Notes: generated from the letters alone by a model not told the origin. Numbered from the stretch's first letter, positions 1-9,546 are shown. The stretch: DNA of 64,000 bases from Thermophagus xiamenensis (GCF_900112795.1 NZ_FONA01000019.1:1-64000); one strand, 5' to 3'. Translations and numbers: made by a program.

Positions 1-137
1 TTTAAGTATCTCCCATCCAGGGAATGTCGATACCCTTACTCAGGTTCTGCATCTATTACTTTCAAAGATCTTTTTTTCATCTCTTGCTTTCGCTCCCCTT
101 CACGTCAACCACTCTTTCCCTCTCGCAAAAGCGAGTG
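1..137 (-). other. Structured 5' leader of a gene lying off the left edge
   Basis: No convincing gene is visible in positions 1-528. The leftward transcript expected from the promoter at 138-169 begins near position 130. It first meets a small stem-loop (CTCGC/GCGAG around an A-rich tetraloop, 122-135). It then meets a longer hairpin at 6-33: GTATC pairs with GATAC and TCCC with GGGA, with a five-base bulge. Two tiny minus-strand ORFs (14 codons at 36-80, 16 codons at 2-52) close inside the window, so neither is the main gene. The leader could belong to a stable RNA operon or a regulated mRNA. The rest of 170-499 is AT-rich with nothing recognised. Confidence 0.35.
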
Positions 138-169
138 CAAAAATAGAACTTTTATTCTTCTCAACCAAA
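138..169 (-). promoter_or_regulatory. Leftward Bacteroidota-type promoter
   Basis: On the minus strand TATTTTTG (138-145) matches the -7 consensus TAnnTTTG. TTTG (166-169) sits 20 bases further upstream, as expected for the -33 element. It drives transcription out of the window to the left. Confidence 0.5.
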
Positions 170-499
170 CACATTTCAGCTTTTTGTCACTATCTTTTTT
201 CTTAAAAAATCTTACCCCTACTGATCCATAATCATTTAGAAATACTTCTTTTCTCTAATTTTTTTCACCTCTTGGTGTGGTTAAAATTTAAACCCTCAAA
301 ACTTCTTACCACAATCCAAATAAAAAGTGTATTCATAAGTACCAACAAACACAATCGCCTTCAACGGACTCTTTCAGAAAAGCAAGTAAACAAAATTAAA
401 GAAAAGAAATAGGTATGTCAACCCACTTTAACAATGGTAAAAGGGGTGTCAGACAAAAACAAACCACAGCAACAGTCGGTTAAAACACTCAAGTTATTG

Positions 500-507
500 T
501 ATCTTCG
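500..507 (+). promoter_or_regulatory. Promoter -7 element for era
   Basis: TATCTTCG differs from TAnnTTTG at one base and lies 21 bases before the era ATG. No clear -33 TTG was found at the right distance. Confidence 0.4.
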
Positions 508-528
508 CAAAAAATAAAAATAAAACAT

Positions 529-1410
529 ATGACGCACAAAGCAGGTTTTGTCAATATTGTTGGGAATCCCAATGTAGGAAAATCCACATTATCCAATCAG
601 TTAATTGGAGAACGTTTATCCATTATCACTTCCAAAGCACAGACCACAAGACACAGAATATTCGGAATAGTTAACACCGAGGATTATCAAATTATTTTTT
701 CAGACACCCCAGGGGTATTAAAACCCAAATACAAGCTACAGGAATCGATGCTTCAGTTTTCCAAATCTGCACTTATTGATGCAGATATTTTACTTTATAT
801 CACCGACACCATTGAACAACCAGACAAAAACGATGAGTTTCTAAATTTGGTAAAAAGAGCAAAAGTTCCAATACTTCTTGCAATCAACAAAATAGATTTA
901 ATAAACCAACAAAAGTTGGAAGAAAGAGTCGAATATTGGCAAAAAGAGCTGCCCCACGCAGAAATATTTCCAATATCGGCGCTTCATAACTTTAATCTTA
1001 AAAATTTATATAACCGAATACTTGACCTTTTACCGGAATCACCGCCTTACTTTGATAAAGATGCTCTCACTGATAAACCGGAAAGGTTTTTTGTTTCAGA
1101 AATAATCCGCGAAAAAATATTACTCAATTACCAAAAAGAAATTCCCTATTCAGTAGAAGTAGAGGTTGAAGAATACAAAGAGGGACCTGAAAGAAACCAC
1201 ATTCGTTGCGTTATACATGTAACCAGAGACTCTCAAAAAGGCATAATCATTGGTCATAAAGGTAAAGCCTTGAAGAAATTAGGGATTGATGCCCGTAAAG
1301 AAATAGAGATGTTTCTGGGGAAAAAAGTATTTCTTGAGCTTTATGTTAAAGTATCCAAAGACTGGCGTGACCGTCCCAATTATTTAAAAAACTTTGGCTA
1401 CGAAATATAA
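529..1410 (+). CDS. era: GTPase Era
   Basis: Era is an essential GTPase that binds 16S rRNA near its 3' end and acts in small-subunit assembly. The 293-residue length is normal. The G1 P-loop GNPNVGKST is at residues 12-20, the G3 DTPG at 59-62 and the G4 NKID at 120-123. A C-terminal KH RNA-binding domain with GHKGKALKKLG lies near residues 240-250. The ATG at 529 is the only sensible start because the G domain begins at once. der follows on the same strand but has its own promoter, so the two GTPases are neighbours rather than a tight operon. The identification is secure. Confidence 0.98.
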   Translation: MTHKAGFVNIVGNPNVGKSTLSNQLIGERLSIITSKAQTTRHRIFGIVNTEDYQIIFSDTPGVLKPKYKLQESMLQFSKSALIDADILLYITDTIEQPDKNDEFLNLVKRAKVPILLAINKIDLINQQKLEERVEYWQKELPHAEIFPISALHNFNLKNLYNRILDLLPESPPYFDKDALTDKPERFFVSEIIREKILLNYQKEIPYSVEVEVEEYKEGPERNHIRCVIHVTRDSQKGIIIGHKGKALKKLGIDARKEIEMFLGKKVFLELYVKVSKDWRDRPNYLKNFGYEI

Positions 1411-1472
1411 CTAACCGGTAAATTTAAGGATAGATACCAATCATTAGAAGTAAGTAAATCAATCATATTTAC

Positions 1473-1480
1473 TATCTTTG
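1473..1480 (+). promoter_or_regulatory. Promoter -7 element for der
   Basis: TATCTTTG is a perfect TAnnTTTG match. It predicts a 5' untranslated region of roughly 100 bases before the der ATG at 1589. Confidence 0.55.
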
Positions 1481-1588
1481 CATCCCATTTAAGGGAAGAC
1501 AAAATATCTGGATAATCTTCAATCAATCAATTATTTGGGGATCAAATCCACATTCAAGAAATCATATCACATCAATCGGAAAATAATC

Positions 1589-2893
1589 ATGGGAAACATA
1601 GTAGCCATAGTAGGACGGCCCAACGTAGGAAAATCCACGCTTTTTAATCGTCTTACCGAAACACGACAAGCAATAGTGGATGAGACCAGCGGCGTAACAA
1701 GAGATCGCATATATGGAAAAGCTGAATGGAATGGTAAACATTTTTCTGTAATAGATACAGGAGGATGGGCAGAAAACTCAGATGATCAGTTCGAAGAGGT
1801 GATTCGCCAACAGGTACTCATCGCTATCGAAGAGGCGGATGTAATATTGTTTTTGGTAGATGTAACCACCGGAATAACCGATTACGACGAGGCTGTAGCC
1901 GATATTCTTCGCCGAAAAGCCAAAAAAGTGATTATCGCCGTTAATAAGGTAGATGATAATTCGCAAATTACTGAATCTTCCTATTTTTATAAAATGGGGT
2001 TGGATAATTTGTTTCCCATATCGGCCATTAATGGTTCGGGAACCGGCGAGATGCTCGACTATTTGGTAACCATACTGCCTACCGCTGGCGAAAAAGAAAC
2101 GAGTGACCTTCCAAAATTCACTATAGCTGGTCGTCCCAATGCAGGGAAATCGTCACTGGTTAACGCACTGATTGGTGAAGAAAGAAATATTGTTACTCCC
2201 ATTTCCGGTACTACGCGCGACAGTATTTATACAGAGTATAACAAATTTGGCCATCGTTTTTTACTGGTAGACACAGCCGGGATACGTAAAAAGGCCAAAG
2301 TGAATGATAATCTTGAATTTTATTCGGTAATGAGGGCCATCCGGGCCATCGAAAATTCTGACATTTGCTTTTTAATGGTCGATGCCACCAGAGGTTTTGA
2401 AGGACAAGATCAAAATATATTCAATTTAATTGAAAGAAATAAGAAAGGGGTGGTTGTGCTTGTGAACAAATGGGACCTTATCGAAAAAGACATGCATACT
2501 GCCCAAAACTTTGAAAACATGATCAAAGCACGAACCGCACCCTATACCGATTATCCCATAATTTTCACCTCAGTAATAGAAAAAAAACGAATTTATAAAG
2601 CGCTTGAAAAAGCCATTCAAGTGTTTGAAAATAAATCAAGACGAATAAGTACATCTAAGTTAAATGAATACTTGCTGCCCCTTATTGAAAATTATCCTCC
2701 TCCCGCTTATAAAGGAAAATACATTAAGGTAAAATATGTAACCCAATTACCGGCATCTATACCAACTTTTGCCTTCTTCTGCAATTTGCCTCAATATATT
2801 AAAGAACCATATAAAAGATTTATTGAGAACAAACTTCGTCAAAAGTGGAATTTTAGCGGAGTCCCGATCAATATCTTTTTTAGGAAAAAGTAA
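1589..2893 (+). CDS. der: Ribosome biogenesis GTPase Der (EngA)
   Basis: Der is a tandem-GTPase factor for 50S ribosomal subunit assembly. Two G domains are visible: GRPNVGKST at residues 9-17 and GRPNAGKSS near residue 181, each followed by a DTxG motif and an NKxD motif. A KH-like domain fills the C-terminus. I chose the ATG at 1589 (434 residues) because it begins right at the first beta strand. The same frame is open back to a TTG at 1535, but that would add 18 residues without family support. Length and motifs match the family well. Confidence 0.97.
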   Translation: MGNIVAIVGRPNVGKSTLFNRLTETRQAIVDETSGVTRDRIYGKAEWNGKHFSVIDTGGWAENSDDQFEEVIRQQVLIAIEEADVILFLVDVTTGITDYDEAVADILRRKAKKVIIAVNKVDDNSQITESSYFYKMGLDNLFPISAINGSGTGEMLDYLVTILPTAGEKETSDLPKFTIAGRPNAGKSSLVNALIGEERNIVTPISGTTRDSIYTEYNKFGHRFLLVDTAGIRKKAKVNDNLEFYSVMRAIRAIENSDICFLMVDATRGFEGQDQNIFNLIERNKKGVVVLVNKWDLIEKDMHTAQNFENMIKARTAPYTDYPIIFTSVIEKKRIYKALEKAIQVFENKSRRISTSKLNEYLLPLIENYPPPAYKGKYIKVKYVTQLPASIPTFAFFCNLPQYIKEPYKRFIENKLRQKWNFSGVPINIFFRKK

Positions 2894-2960
2894 TAAAACG
2901 ATACTATATTTTATTTTAACCTTTCACCCCAAGGGTGTAATGGTACAAGTTAATTTTTTT

Positions 2961-2968
2961 TATCTTTG
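2961..2968 (+). promoter_or_regulatory. Promoter -7 element for the hemerythrin-regulator pair
   Basis: TATCTTTG is a perfect consensus match 29 bases before the ATG at 2998. It probably drives both 2998-3735 and 3744-4322. Confidence 0.5.
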
Positions 2969-2997
2969 TTTTTATTAAATCTAAAAAAAGAATATCG

Positions 2998-3735
2998 ATG
3001 CATATACATCCCCACATGAAAATGTCTGATTTGGTAAAAGCCGATTTTGAATTATTAGCAGTACTTCAACGGCTGAAAATACCTTTTGGCTTTAAAGACA
3101 AAAGTATTCAGACAGTTTGTAGGGAAGAAGGAATTGATTTAAATTTTTTTCTGAATCTGGCCAAATGGTTTCATGAAAGAGATTTTTTCCCTGGAGAAAC
3201 TTTAATGAATCATCCGGTAAAATGGTTAGTAAAATACCTAAGAAGTACCCATTCCTGTTACATCGATTACCAAATACCAAGAATTGAGTCGGAAATCATT
3301 CAGATCGAAAACACCGATCAAGCGAGCAGTAAAAACATGCAGCTGATGCTAAAATTTTTCCGAGAATACATTTCTGAATTTACTGCTCATATCCAGTTAG
3401 AAGAAGAAAAAATTTTTCCTTATATCCTTGAGTTAGAAGAAAACCTCGAAAAAGAGAAACCCGATCCCGAATTTCTAGGGAAAGCAAGAGGTTATACCAT
3501 TCGCGACTTTCTGGATGAACACAGTGACATCGAAGAAAAATTAACTGATTTGCGTAATATCCTTTTAAAATATCTGGATCCCCCATCCAATAACTGCATG
3601 TTTACAAATATTTTAATTGAAATATTTCGATTAGGGAAGGATTTAAATGACCATACTATTTTGGAGGAAAATGTTTTAATCCCACAGGTTATAAAACTGG
3701 AGGAGCAGTTTCACCAAAAATTTCCGGAGGGATAA
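2998..3735 (+). CDS. Hemerythrin-domain protein (RIC/YtfE-like)
   Basis: A 245-residue soluble protein with a hemerythrin-like four-helix bundle that should hold a di-iron centre. Likely ligands are H85, H131 and E135 (in HIQLEEEKIFPYI), H175 (DEHSDIEE), and H219 and E223 (DHTILEEN). The first 80 residues resemble the N-terminal segment of RIC-type iron-sulfur repair proteins but lack an obvious Cys pair. Family members bind oxygen or nitric oxide or repair damaged Fe-S clusters. The exact role here is inferred. Only eight bases separate it from the downstream regulator, so the two are almost certainly co-transcribed. That suggests a sensor or effector for oxygen or NO linked to transcription. 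Confidence 0.85.
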   Translation: MHIHPHMKMSDLVKADFELLAVLQRLKIPFGFKDKSIQTVCREEGIDLNFFLNLAKWFHERDFFPGETLMNHPVKWLVKYLRSTHSCYIDYQIPRIESEIIQIENTDQASSKNMQLMLKFFREYISEFTAHIQLEEEKIFPYILELEENLEKEKPDPEFLGKARGYTIRDFLDEHSDIEEKLTDLRNILLKYLDPPSNNCMFTNILIEIFRLGKDLNDHTILEENVLIPQVIKLEEQFHQKFPEG

Positions 3736-3743
3736 CCACAGCC

Positions 3744-4322
3744 ATGGCAAAAGTTTTAATTGCAGAAACATCATATCTTGTACGCAGAGGTCTGATTAAC
3801 CTATTAGAGCACACCGAAGGTGTTACCGAGATTAAAGCAGAAGGACACCCGGAAACGATTATGCAAACGCTCAAAGAATTCAGTCCAGACATTTTATTAC
3901 TCAATTCTGCCATAACTTTACCTGTAAATCATGATGAATTGCTTTCAAGATTACACGATAATGCACGTATTATATATATTATAAATACACCTTTACCACA
4001 GGACAGTCCTAACCATCAAATTTCGATTTTCGACACAAAAAATCAATTGTCTGAAAAAATTGCATACCACCTCCAACAATACCGGGACAGGCGTGAAGAA
4101 AAAGAGGAGACAGAAGAACTTACCCCACGAGAAAAATTGATCCTCAAACATGTTGCTCTTGGTCTGACCAATAAGGAGATAGCCGCTAAACTATTTATCA
4201 GCACACACACGGTCATTTCTCATCGAAAAAATATCACCCGAAAACTGGATATAAAAACTGTTTCGGGGTTAACTGTTTACGCCATCCTCAATGGGATAAT
4301 TAAAATGGAAGATATTAGCTAA
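3744..4322 (+). CDS. NarL/LuxR-type regulator with degenerate receiver domain
   Basis: A 192-residue regulator. Residues 1-110 have the shape of a response-regulator receiver. The usual phospho-acceptor Asp is replaced by Asn54 (DILLLNSA), and one of the two acidic-pocket residues is Thr9. The C-terminal 65 residues form a clear LuxR helix-turn-helix (LTPRE at 126-130, then TNKEIAAKL and STHTVISHRKNI). It should bind DNA but is unlikely to be switched by Asp phosphorylation. No partner kinase lies next to it. Its partner seems to be the hemerythrin protein eight bases upstream. Confidence is high for the DNA-binding domain and moderate for phosphorylation independence. Confidence 0.88.
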   Translation: MAKVLIAETSYLVRRGLINLLEHTEGVTEIKAEGHPETIMQTLKEFSPDILLLNSAITLPVNHDELLSRLHDNARIIYIINTPLPQDSPNHQISIFDTKNQLSEKIAYHLQQYRDRREEKEETEELTPREKLILKHVALGLTNKEIAAKLFISTHTVISHRKNITRKLDIKTVSGLTVYAILNGIIKMEDIS

Positions 4323-4452
4323 AAGATCCAACAATCTGAACCAAAAGAATTAAGGGAAGCAATTAATTCAAATAGTTTATCCATAATTTACAAACCGTAG
4401 CAGTTACAAATTTCTTTTGCACACTCTGCCCCAATCAAACTATTGGATTTTG

Positions 4453-4460
4453 TATCTTTG
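4453..4460 (+). promoter_or_regulatory. Promoter -7 element placed just before the RDD start codon
   Basis: TATCTTTG ends nine bases before the ATG at 4470. In this phylum transcription starts a few bases after this box, so the mRNA would have almost no leader. Confidence 0.5.
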
Positions 4461-4469
4461 CAAAAAATA

Positions 4470-4874
4470 ATGTCTGTGAATAACGAACAAACACTCAATT
4501 GGGAAAAGGTTTCCCTGGCCGAAAGAATATTAGCAGGACTGGTTGATATAGTTATTGCCATTCTTATTTCATTGTTTCCCAAAATCGGATGGTTATTTGG
4601 GATCATATACTTGCTGGGGAAAGATTCTTTTTCGTTTCTCAACGGGCAAAGTTTTGGGAAAAAGTTATTTCATCTACGAGTTATTATATTGCCGCACAAT
4701 GCCTCCATGTCTGGAACACCGGAAAAATCGGTAATACGTGGTTTAGTGTTAATTATTCCTATTCTTAATTTAATTGACTTTTATCACTTAATAAAATATA
4801 AGGTTCGGATAGCCGATCGATGGGCAGAAACCCGGGTGATAAGGAATCAAGATTGGGAAACCAATGGTAATTGA
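4470..4874 (+). CDS. RDD-family small membrane protein
   Basis: A 134-residue integral membrane protein of the RDD type. It has an N-terminal segment, a hydrophobic pair near residues 25-55, a GQSFGKKLFHLRV stretch typical of RDD proteins, and a further hydrophobic segment near 95-115. Function is unknown; some RDD proteins have been linked to ion transport. I chose the ATG at 4470 because the upstream in-frame ATG at 4443 would place the promoter box inside the gene. The last 28 bases overlap the 3' end of the convergent sensor kinase, so the two transcripts are antisense there. Confidence 0.72.
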   Translation: MSVNNEQTLNWEKVSLAERILAGLVDIVIAILISLFPKIGWLFGIIYLLGKDSFSFLNGQSFGKKLFHLRVIILPHNASMSGTPEKSVIRGLVLIIPILNLIDFYHLIKYKVRIADRWAETRVIRNQDWETNGN

Positions 4875-7800
4875 AGGAAAAAAGTCGTTCCTTTTCCGGT
4901 TTCTGTTTCAAACCAAATCTTACCACCCACACTTTCTACCGTACCTTTAACGATAGCCAGCCCTAATCCCATCCCGGCTGATTTTGTTGTAAAGTTAGGA
5001 ACAAACATTTTGTCACGAATCTCTTCAGGGATGCCCCGGCCATTGTCTTTAATTTTCACCAATGCATTTCCATTCGTAACGGAAACCGATACGTTAATAA
5101 TACCTCTCATATTTCGCGGTATAGCCTGAACAGCGTTATTAATTAAATTATTAAATACACCTAATATCTGTTCGCCGTCGGCATTAATAATAAGTTTTTC
5201 CAAACCATTAAAATCGGTATGGATATCGACCTCATGAACCCCCGAAAACAAAGTTACGCTACTTCTGATTTTTTCCAGGAGATCTATATTTTCCCTTTTG
5301 GCGGCAGGCATTTTAGCGAAATGACTAAATTCAGTAGCAATGGATGAAAGCTTTTCTATTTGCTCAATCAAAGTCTGCGAAACTCTTTTAAGAAAAGCTC
5401 CAAAATCGGGCACCTTATCATCCCAAGCCCGTTGCAGATATTGAATATTCAACTTCATCGGCGTTAGCGGGTTTTTTATTTCATGAGCAATCTGCCGAGC
5501 CATTTCGCGCCATGCCAATTCCCGTTCGGTACGGGCTAGTTTGGCAGCACTTTCTGCTAACTCATCGACCATACGGTTATATTCACCAACTAAGTTACCT
5601 ATTTCATCATTCCCATGATAATCAATCTTTTCATTATGTTTATCTATCTTTAAGTCGGCCAGTTTATTTTGTAATACCTGCAATGGACGAGTAATTTGAC
5701 GCGAAAGAAAAACGGTTATTCCCATGATAATAAAAGAAAACAATAGGTAGAAATTAATCACCGTCATCACCACCGAAGACACTTCTTCTTTTAATTCATT
5801 ATTAGCCACAAAATAAGGAACATTAACGTAGCCTATCAGAATATCGTCTCTATTATAAAAAGGTACATAATATGAAGTATAAGTCAGTTCACCTATCGAT
5901 TCTTCTTCCAGAAATCGATTCGCAGCCTGGATTGCCAGAACATAATAGGCTGAAGGATTCATTTGAGTACCAATCAACCCTTGTTCGAACAACTCTGAAC
6001 GAGAGGAAGCCAAGAGCATTCCATCAATTCCAAATAAATTGATATCACACAAAAACACATTGGATATGGTTTGAAGCTGATAATTAAGATATTCTTTACT
6101 GCTATGATCTAAAGGCCCTTCCAACCCTATCTTTGATTCCAATTCCAGTAATACTGACTGTACTTTGTCATTCAAAAGATCTTCATGTTTATTTTTAAAT
6201 TGATTAACCGTATACAATACGGTACCGATTGCTACTACCAACAAAATTAAAAGCATCAGGCCTATAAAAGATAGTTGAATACGCTTTTGAACCGAAAACT
6301 TAAAGGAAAAGGATATTGAACGAATCTGGATGAGTTCAACCAATATTAAACCTATAAGAAAAAAGAAAATAAAGAATACTGAAAAGGCAATAAATATATC
6401 GGAAACGGTATGATCTTTAAGACTTAATATAATAACCGTATCGGGTTCAGGCCGAAATATTAAATGTGAATATCCTTTATCTTTGACAAATACTTTTGAC
6501 TCATTCAGGAGATTCGTTTGTGCAATATTGCCATGATAGTCAAATTCTCCCGATCTTTTTACTAATCGCCCATCAACATATTTGGCATAGGAATAGATTT
6601 CTACCAACTTTAAACGATCTTGTTCTTTTTGACTAATAAGCAACTCTGGGTAACCCAGACCTTCAAAATAAGGTTTTGATTGCAATTCTATAAAGAGCGT
6701 AGTTTCTAGCGGATGACCTTCAAAAAATCGAAAGACACCTAAAAAGGAGACCCTTCCATTATCATTGTTTAAATAATAAAAATGACTACTCCCGTCAATA
6801 GTGCTCCCCTGTTGGCTTATTAAAGAATAAAAATAATGATAACAATTGGTCACATCGCCTGTTGCCTCAAACACCACATTGCCCCCCGGCCAGCAAGGCA
6901 CAATTTGTAATTCATACCGTCCCCAATACCCGTAAAAATAATATTTCAGCAAATGGTTACGTATGGCTGACTGGTTGATATTGGTCTGTGCCAACAGTTG
7001 TCGGAGTGGAGCATCTCGCATAATTTTTTTTTCTATATCCTGAAGGTACATTTCAGCTACGGGATCCTCTTCCCTTAGCAATTGAAACGATAAATTTTCG
7101 ACCAAAAGTTCCCTGTCCGATTTTTCTTTCTCCAGAGACAAGTCAATCAAAACCATACCGGTAAACAAGGAAAACAATGCCACAAGCCACAAAAAGGTAT
7201 TGTATGAATGATGCAACCTAAAATCACGCTTTACCAAAACCATTAAAAACCATACTATACCACCAAATAAAAGTCCCCAGTCATTTTTCCCATAACCAAC
7301 GCCACCCCATAAAAGAATGGAAATAAGAGTTCCAATTGCGACTAAAAAGAAAAGTTGATTCCGATTAATTCGGAATAAAAAGAGTCTTACAACCCTTTCA
7401 GTAATCAGCAAATATGAAAAGAACAGAAATGCCAGAATACAAATTTTTACTATGGCAATTTCATTTAACTCAATTACCTTGAAATATACTGTAGGCCCCG
7501 ATGAATGGTTTACCAATGAATATACCTGTTTTAACAAAAAAAGCATTACGGCCTGCACTGCAAAAAAATTCAAAATAAATAACAGTTTTAGCTTTAATCC
7601 TTTTTCCATTTTTTGAAAGGAAGCCGGCCAACGAAAAAATCGAAAAAATAAAATTGAAAGGAGCAATACACCAACTGAAAAAAGAAACATTGCGCCCAAG
7701 GATGGGAAAAAGTCAGAAACCGCGAAATGAATAGGAGAAAACAAATCCATTTGGCTAAATGCTATCATTTGGTCATGCCACAGCAAACCATAGCTAACCC

Positions 7801-8542
7801 ACATGAACAATATCACAGCAATAAGCAATCGAAGATTTTGACGACGCCCTCCTCGCCCACGCTGCAACCACGTAAACATTAGCCCCCAAAAAGAAAAAGC
7901 AGCAATCAGGTAAGCAACAAGAATATACCTGCCAACATTGTCATTTCCTTTACTTCTGGTAAGATTGCTTAACGAAAACAAATACTCCCCTTCTAAACCA
8001 TAAACAGGTTCAAAAGCAGGATTCTTTTGTCGGACAATTTGCACCGACGGCGAAAGCCCTGAAAGCAATAAAAATCTATCCTTCAGATATTTATTTTGAT
8101 ACGGATAAGATTCCTTAATTCTGGCCAGACCTATCAACAAAAATGGGTCTTTTCGTATTTGCTGGGTCAGGTAATAACCATTTTCCAGCTGTACAAATGG
8201 TTGCATCAAAAAAACCGGATGAAGGTCCTTGACCGGTATCCGCTGATCCGACCAAGCAATTAGCTGATTATTGCGAAAAATTAAAACATCATTTTCCGTA
8301 CGGGAAACAGAATCCATTAATTGCCATAAACGACGCGGATTGTTAAGCTGATCATCAGAAAGGCTTTTAAGCAGATTATTCAGTTGTAGCTGACGCTCCT
8401 GTACCGATCGTTCAATTTGGCTTATATCAATATCCCGTTTATCATTGGCCGGGAAAAAAAATTCCAGAAACATGCCTGTGACGGTTCCTGCCACAAAAAG
8501 AGCTAAAAGTATCCACCTCAATCGTCTGCCAGACATAAGCAT
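4847..8542 (-). CDS. Large membrane sensor histidine kinase (NtrY-like layout)
   Basis: A 1231-residue kinase. The N-terminal 500 residues hold several transmembrane segments separated by non-cytoplasmic regions. A second sensory segment precedes another membrane pass near 740-760 and a further one near 900. A HAMP-like linker follows. The HisKA motif IAHEIKNPLTP places the phospho-accepting His at 1020. The HATPase_c N box (NNLINNAVQA), G1 (DNGRGIP) and G2 (GMGLGLAIV) are intact. HAMP followed by an HEIKNPLTP-type dimerisation box recalls NtrY. It lacks a fused receiver and has no response regulator beside it, so it is an orphan kinase. It lies 76 bases downstream of rlmH on the same strand and may be co-transcribed. 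Confidence 0.9.
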   Translation of the reverse strand: MLMSGRRLRWILLALFVAGTVTGMFLEFFFPANDKRDIDISQIERSVQERQLQLNNLLKSLSDDQLNNPRRLWQLMDSVSRTENDVLIFRNNQLIAWSDQRIPVKDLHPVFLMQPFVQLENGYYLTQQIRKDPFLLIGLARIKESYPYQNKYLKDRFLLLSGLSPSVQIVRQKNPAFEPVYGLEGEYLFSLSNLTRSKGNDNVGRYILVAYLIAAFSFWGLMFTWLQRGRGGRRQNLRLLIAVILFMWVSYGLLWHDQMIAFSQMDLFSPIHFAVSDFFPSLGAMFLFSVGVLLLSILFFRFFRWPASFQKMEKGLKLKLLFILNFFAVQAVMLFLLKQVYSLVNHSSGPTVYFKVIELNEIAIVKICILAFLFFSYLLITERVVRLFLFRINRNQLFFLVAIGTLISILLWGGVGYGKNDWGLLFGGIVWFLMVLVKRDFRLHHSYNTFLWLVALFSLFTGMVLIDLSLEKEKSDRELLVENLSFQLLREEDPVAEMYLQDIEKKIMRDAPLRQLLAQTNINQSAIRNHLLKYYFYGYWGRYELQIVPCWPGGNVVFEATGDVTNCYHYFYSLISQQGSTIDGSSHFYYLNNDNGRVSFLGVFRFFEGHPLETTLFIELQSKPYFEGLGYPELLISQKEQDRLKLVEIYSYAKYVDGRLVKRSGEFDYHGNIAQTNLLNESKVFVKDKGYSHLIFRPEPDTVIILSLKDHTVSDIFIAFSVFFIFFFLIGLILVELIQIRSISFSFKFSVQKRIQLSFIGLMLLILLVVAIGTVLYTVNQFKNKHEDLLNDKVQSVLLELESKIGLEGPLDHSSKEYLNYQLQTISNVFLCDINLFGIDGMLLASSRSELFEQGLIGTQMNPSAYYVLAIQAANRFLEEESIGELTYTSYYVPFYNRDDILIGYVNVPYFVANNELKEEVSSVVMTVINFYLLFSFIIMGITVFLSRQITRPLQVLQNKLADLKIDKHNEKIDYHGNDEIGNLVGEYNRMVDELAESAAKLARTERELAWREMARQIAHEIKNPLTPMKLNIQYLQRAWDDKVPDFGAFLKRVSQTLIEQIEKLSSIATEFSHFAKMPAAKRENIDLLEKIRSSVTLFSGVHEVDIHTDFNGLEKLIINADGEQILGVFNNLINNAVQAIPRNMRGIINVSVSVTNGNALVKIKDNGRGIPEEIRDKMFVPNFTTKSAGMGLGLAIVKGTVESVGGKIWFETETGKGTTFFLQLPLVSQS

Positions 8543-8618
8543 CTATTTAAACGGCGAATTTTAATACGCCTCTTTTTCAACATAAAACATGAAATAACAA
8601 TAACCATGCAAAAAAGAA

Positions 8619-9092
8619 TTAATCATGATGATAAGGTTCATGATTTAAAATCGTCAAGGCTCGATACAACTGTTCTGCAAAAATTAAACGAACAATTTGA
8701 TGTGAAAACGTCATGGGCGATAACGATATTTTAAAATCGGCCCGACCATAAACTTCATCCGAAAATCCCCAGGCTCCGCCAATAACAAAAACCAAACGAC
8801 GCATTCCGGTTATCATTTGTTTTTCCAGAAAACCGGCAAACTCACGAGATGAAAATTTTTTCCCGTTCTCATCAAGTAAAACCAAACAATCAGAAGTATC
8901 AATATTTTTCAAAATATCATTGCCTTCTTTTTGTTTCAACTCCTCAGGTGTCAACTTGCCACCCTTCTTCACTCCGGTAAGAATTTTGACCTCGAAAGGC
9001 AGATAATGTTTTAACCTTCCAAAATATTGCCCTGTACCCTCCTGAAGCCATTTCTCAGTTGTTCTTCCTACCATTATTAATTGAATCTTCAT
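8619..9092 (-). CDS. rlmH: 23S rRNA (pseudouridine1915-N3)-methyltransferase RlmH
   Basis: A small SPOUT methyltransferase that methylates pseudouridine 1915 of 23S rRNA in helix 69, using S-adenosylmethionine. The 157-residue length is standard. Signature segments are VFVIGGAWG, the knot motif LSPMTFSHQIVR and the C-terminal EQLYRALTILNHEPYHH. It is the first gene of a minus-strand pair with the sensor kinase. Identification is secure. Confidence 0.97.
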   Translation of the reverse strand: MKIQLIMVGRTTEKWLQEGTGQYFGRLKHYLPFEVKILTGVKKGGKLTPEELKQKEGNDILKNIDTSDCLVLLDENGKKFSSREFAGFLEKQMITGMRRLVFVIGGAWGFSDEVYGRADFKISLSPMTFSHQIVRLIFAEQLYRALTILNHEPYHHD

Positions 9093-9504
9093 TTTCTTTT
9101 TATATTATATACATAATGGTAATTCGTGATTAACTACCAATTGCCTCATTTTTCTTTTCCTCGTGGTTACAATTCTTCTTTCCAATATTAGGATAAATAC
9201 AAAAAATTAATGCCTTACAAACAAAAATAATTTTATTCAAGGAATTAAGACATTCGGTTTAACTTCAAACACAAGAATTCTTAGAACATTCTAACAACAA
9301 CAATTATCCGCAATCAGACACTACTTGTACGAAATCGAACACTCGAGACCAATATCAACAATTGCATTTAAACCTGAACTCCCTCATAATAAAAAGATTA
9401 AAATCATACACATTTAAAAAAACTTAAAATACTGTCCTTAATCAGGTTTTGGCATGCTTTTCCCATATGTATTGACAGGTTTAAAATTAAAAAATAGGAC
9501 AACT
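9093..9504. other. Intergenic region with no recognised gene
   Basis: AT-rich spacer between rlmH (minus) and the Wzi-like gene (plus). No ORF, no clear promoter box and no tRNA were found. It ends at a strong plus-strand terminator (9505-9546) although no plus-strand gene precedes it. Confidence 0.5.
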
Positions 9505-9546
9505 AAAGGCCATTTGTTCAAACGTGAATAAATGGCCTTTTTTATG
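9505..9546 (+). terminator. Rho-independent terminator or attenuator upstream of the Wzi-like gene
   Basis: An 11-bp perfect stem (9505-9515 with 9530-9540, core AAAGGCCATTT) with a 14-base loop, followed on the plus strand by a run of T. It stops transcripts entering from the left just before the promoter at 9567. Confidence 0.65.
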
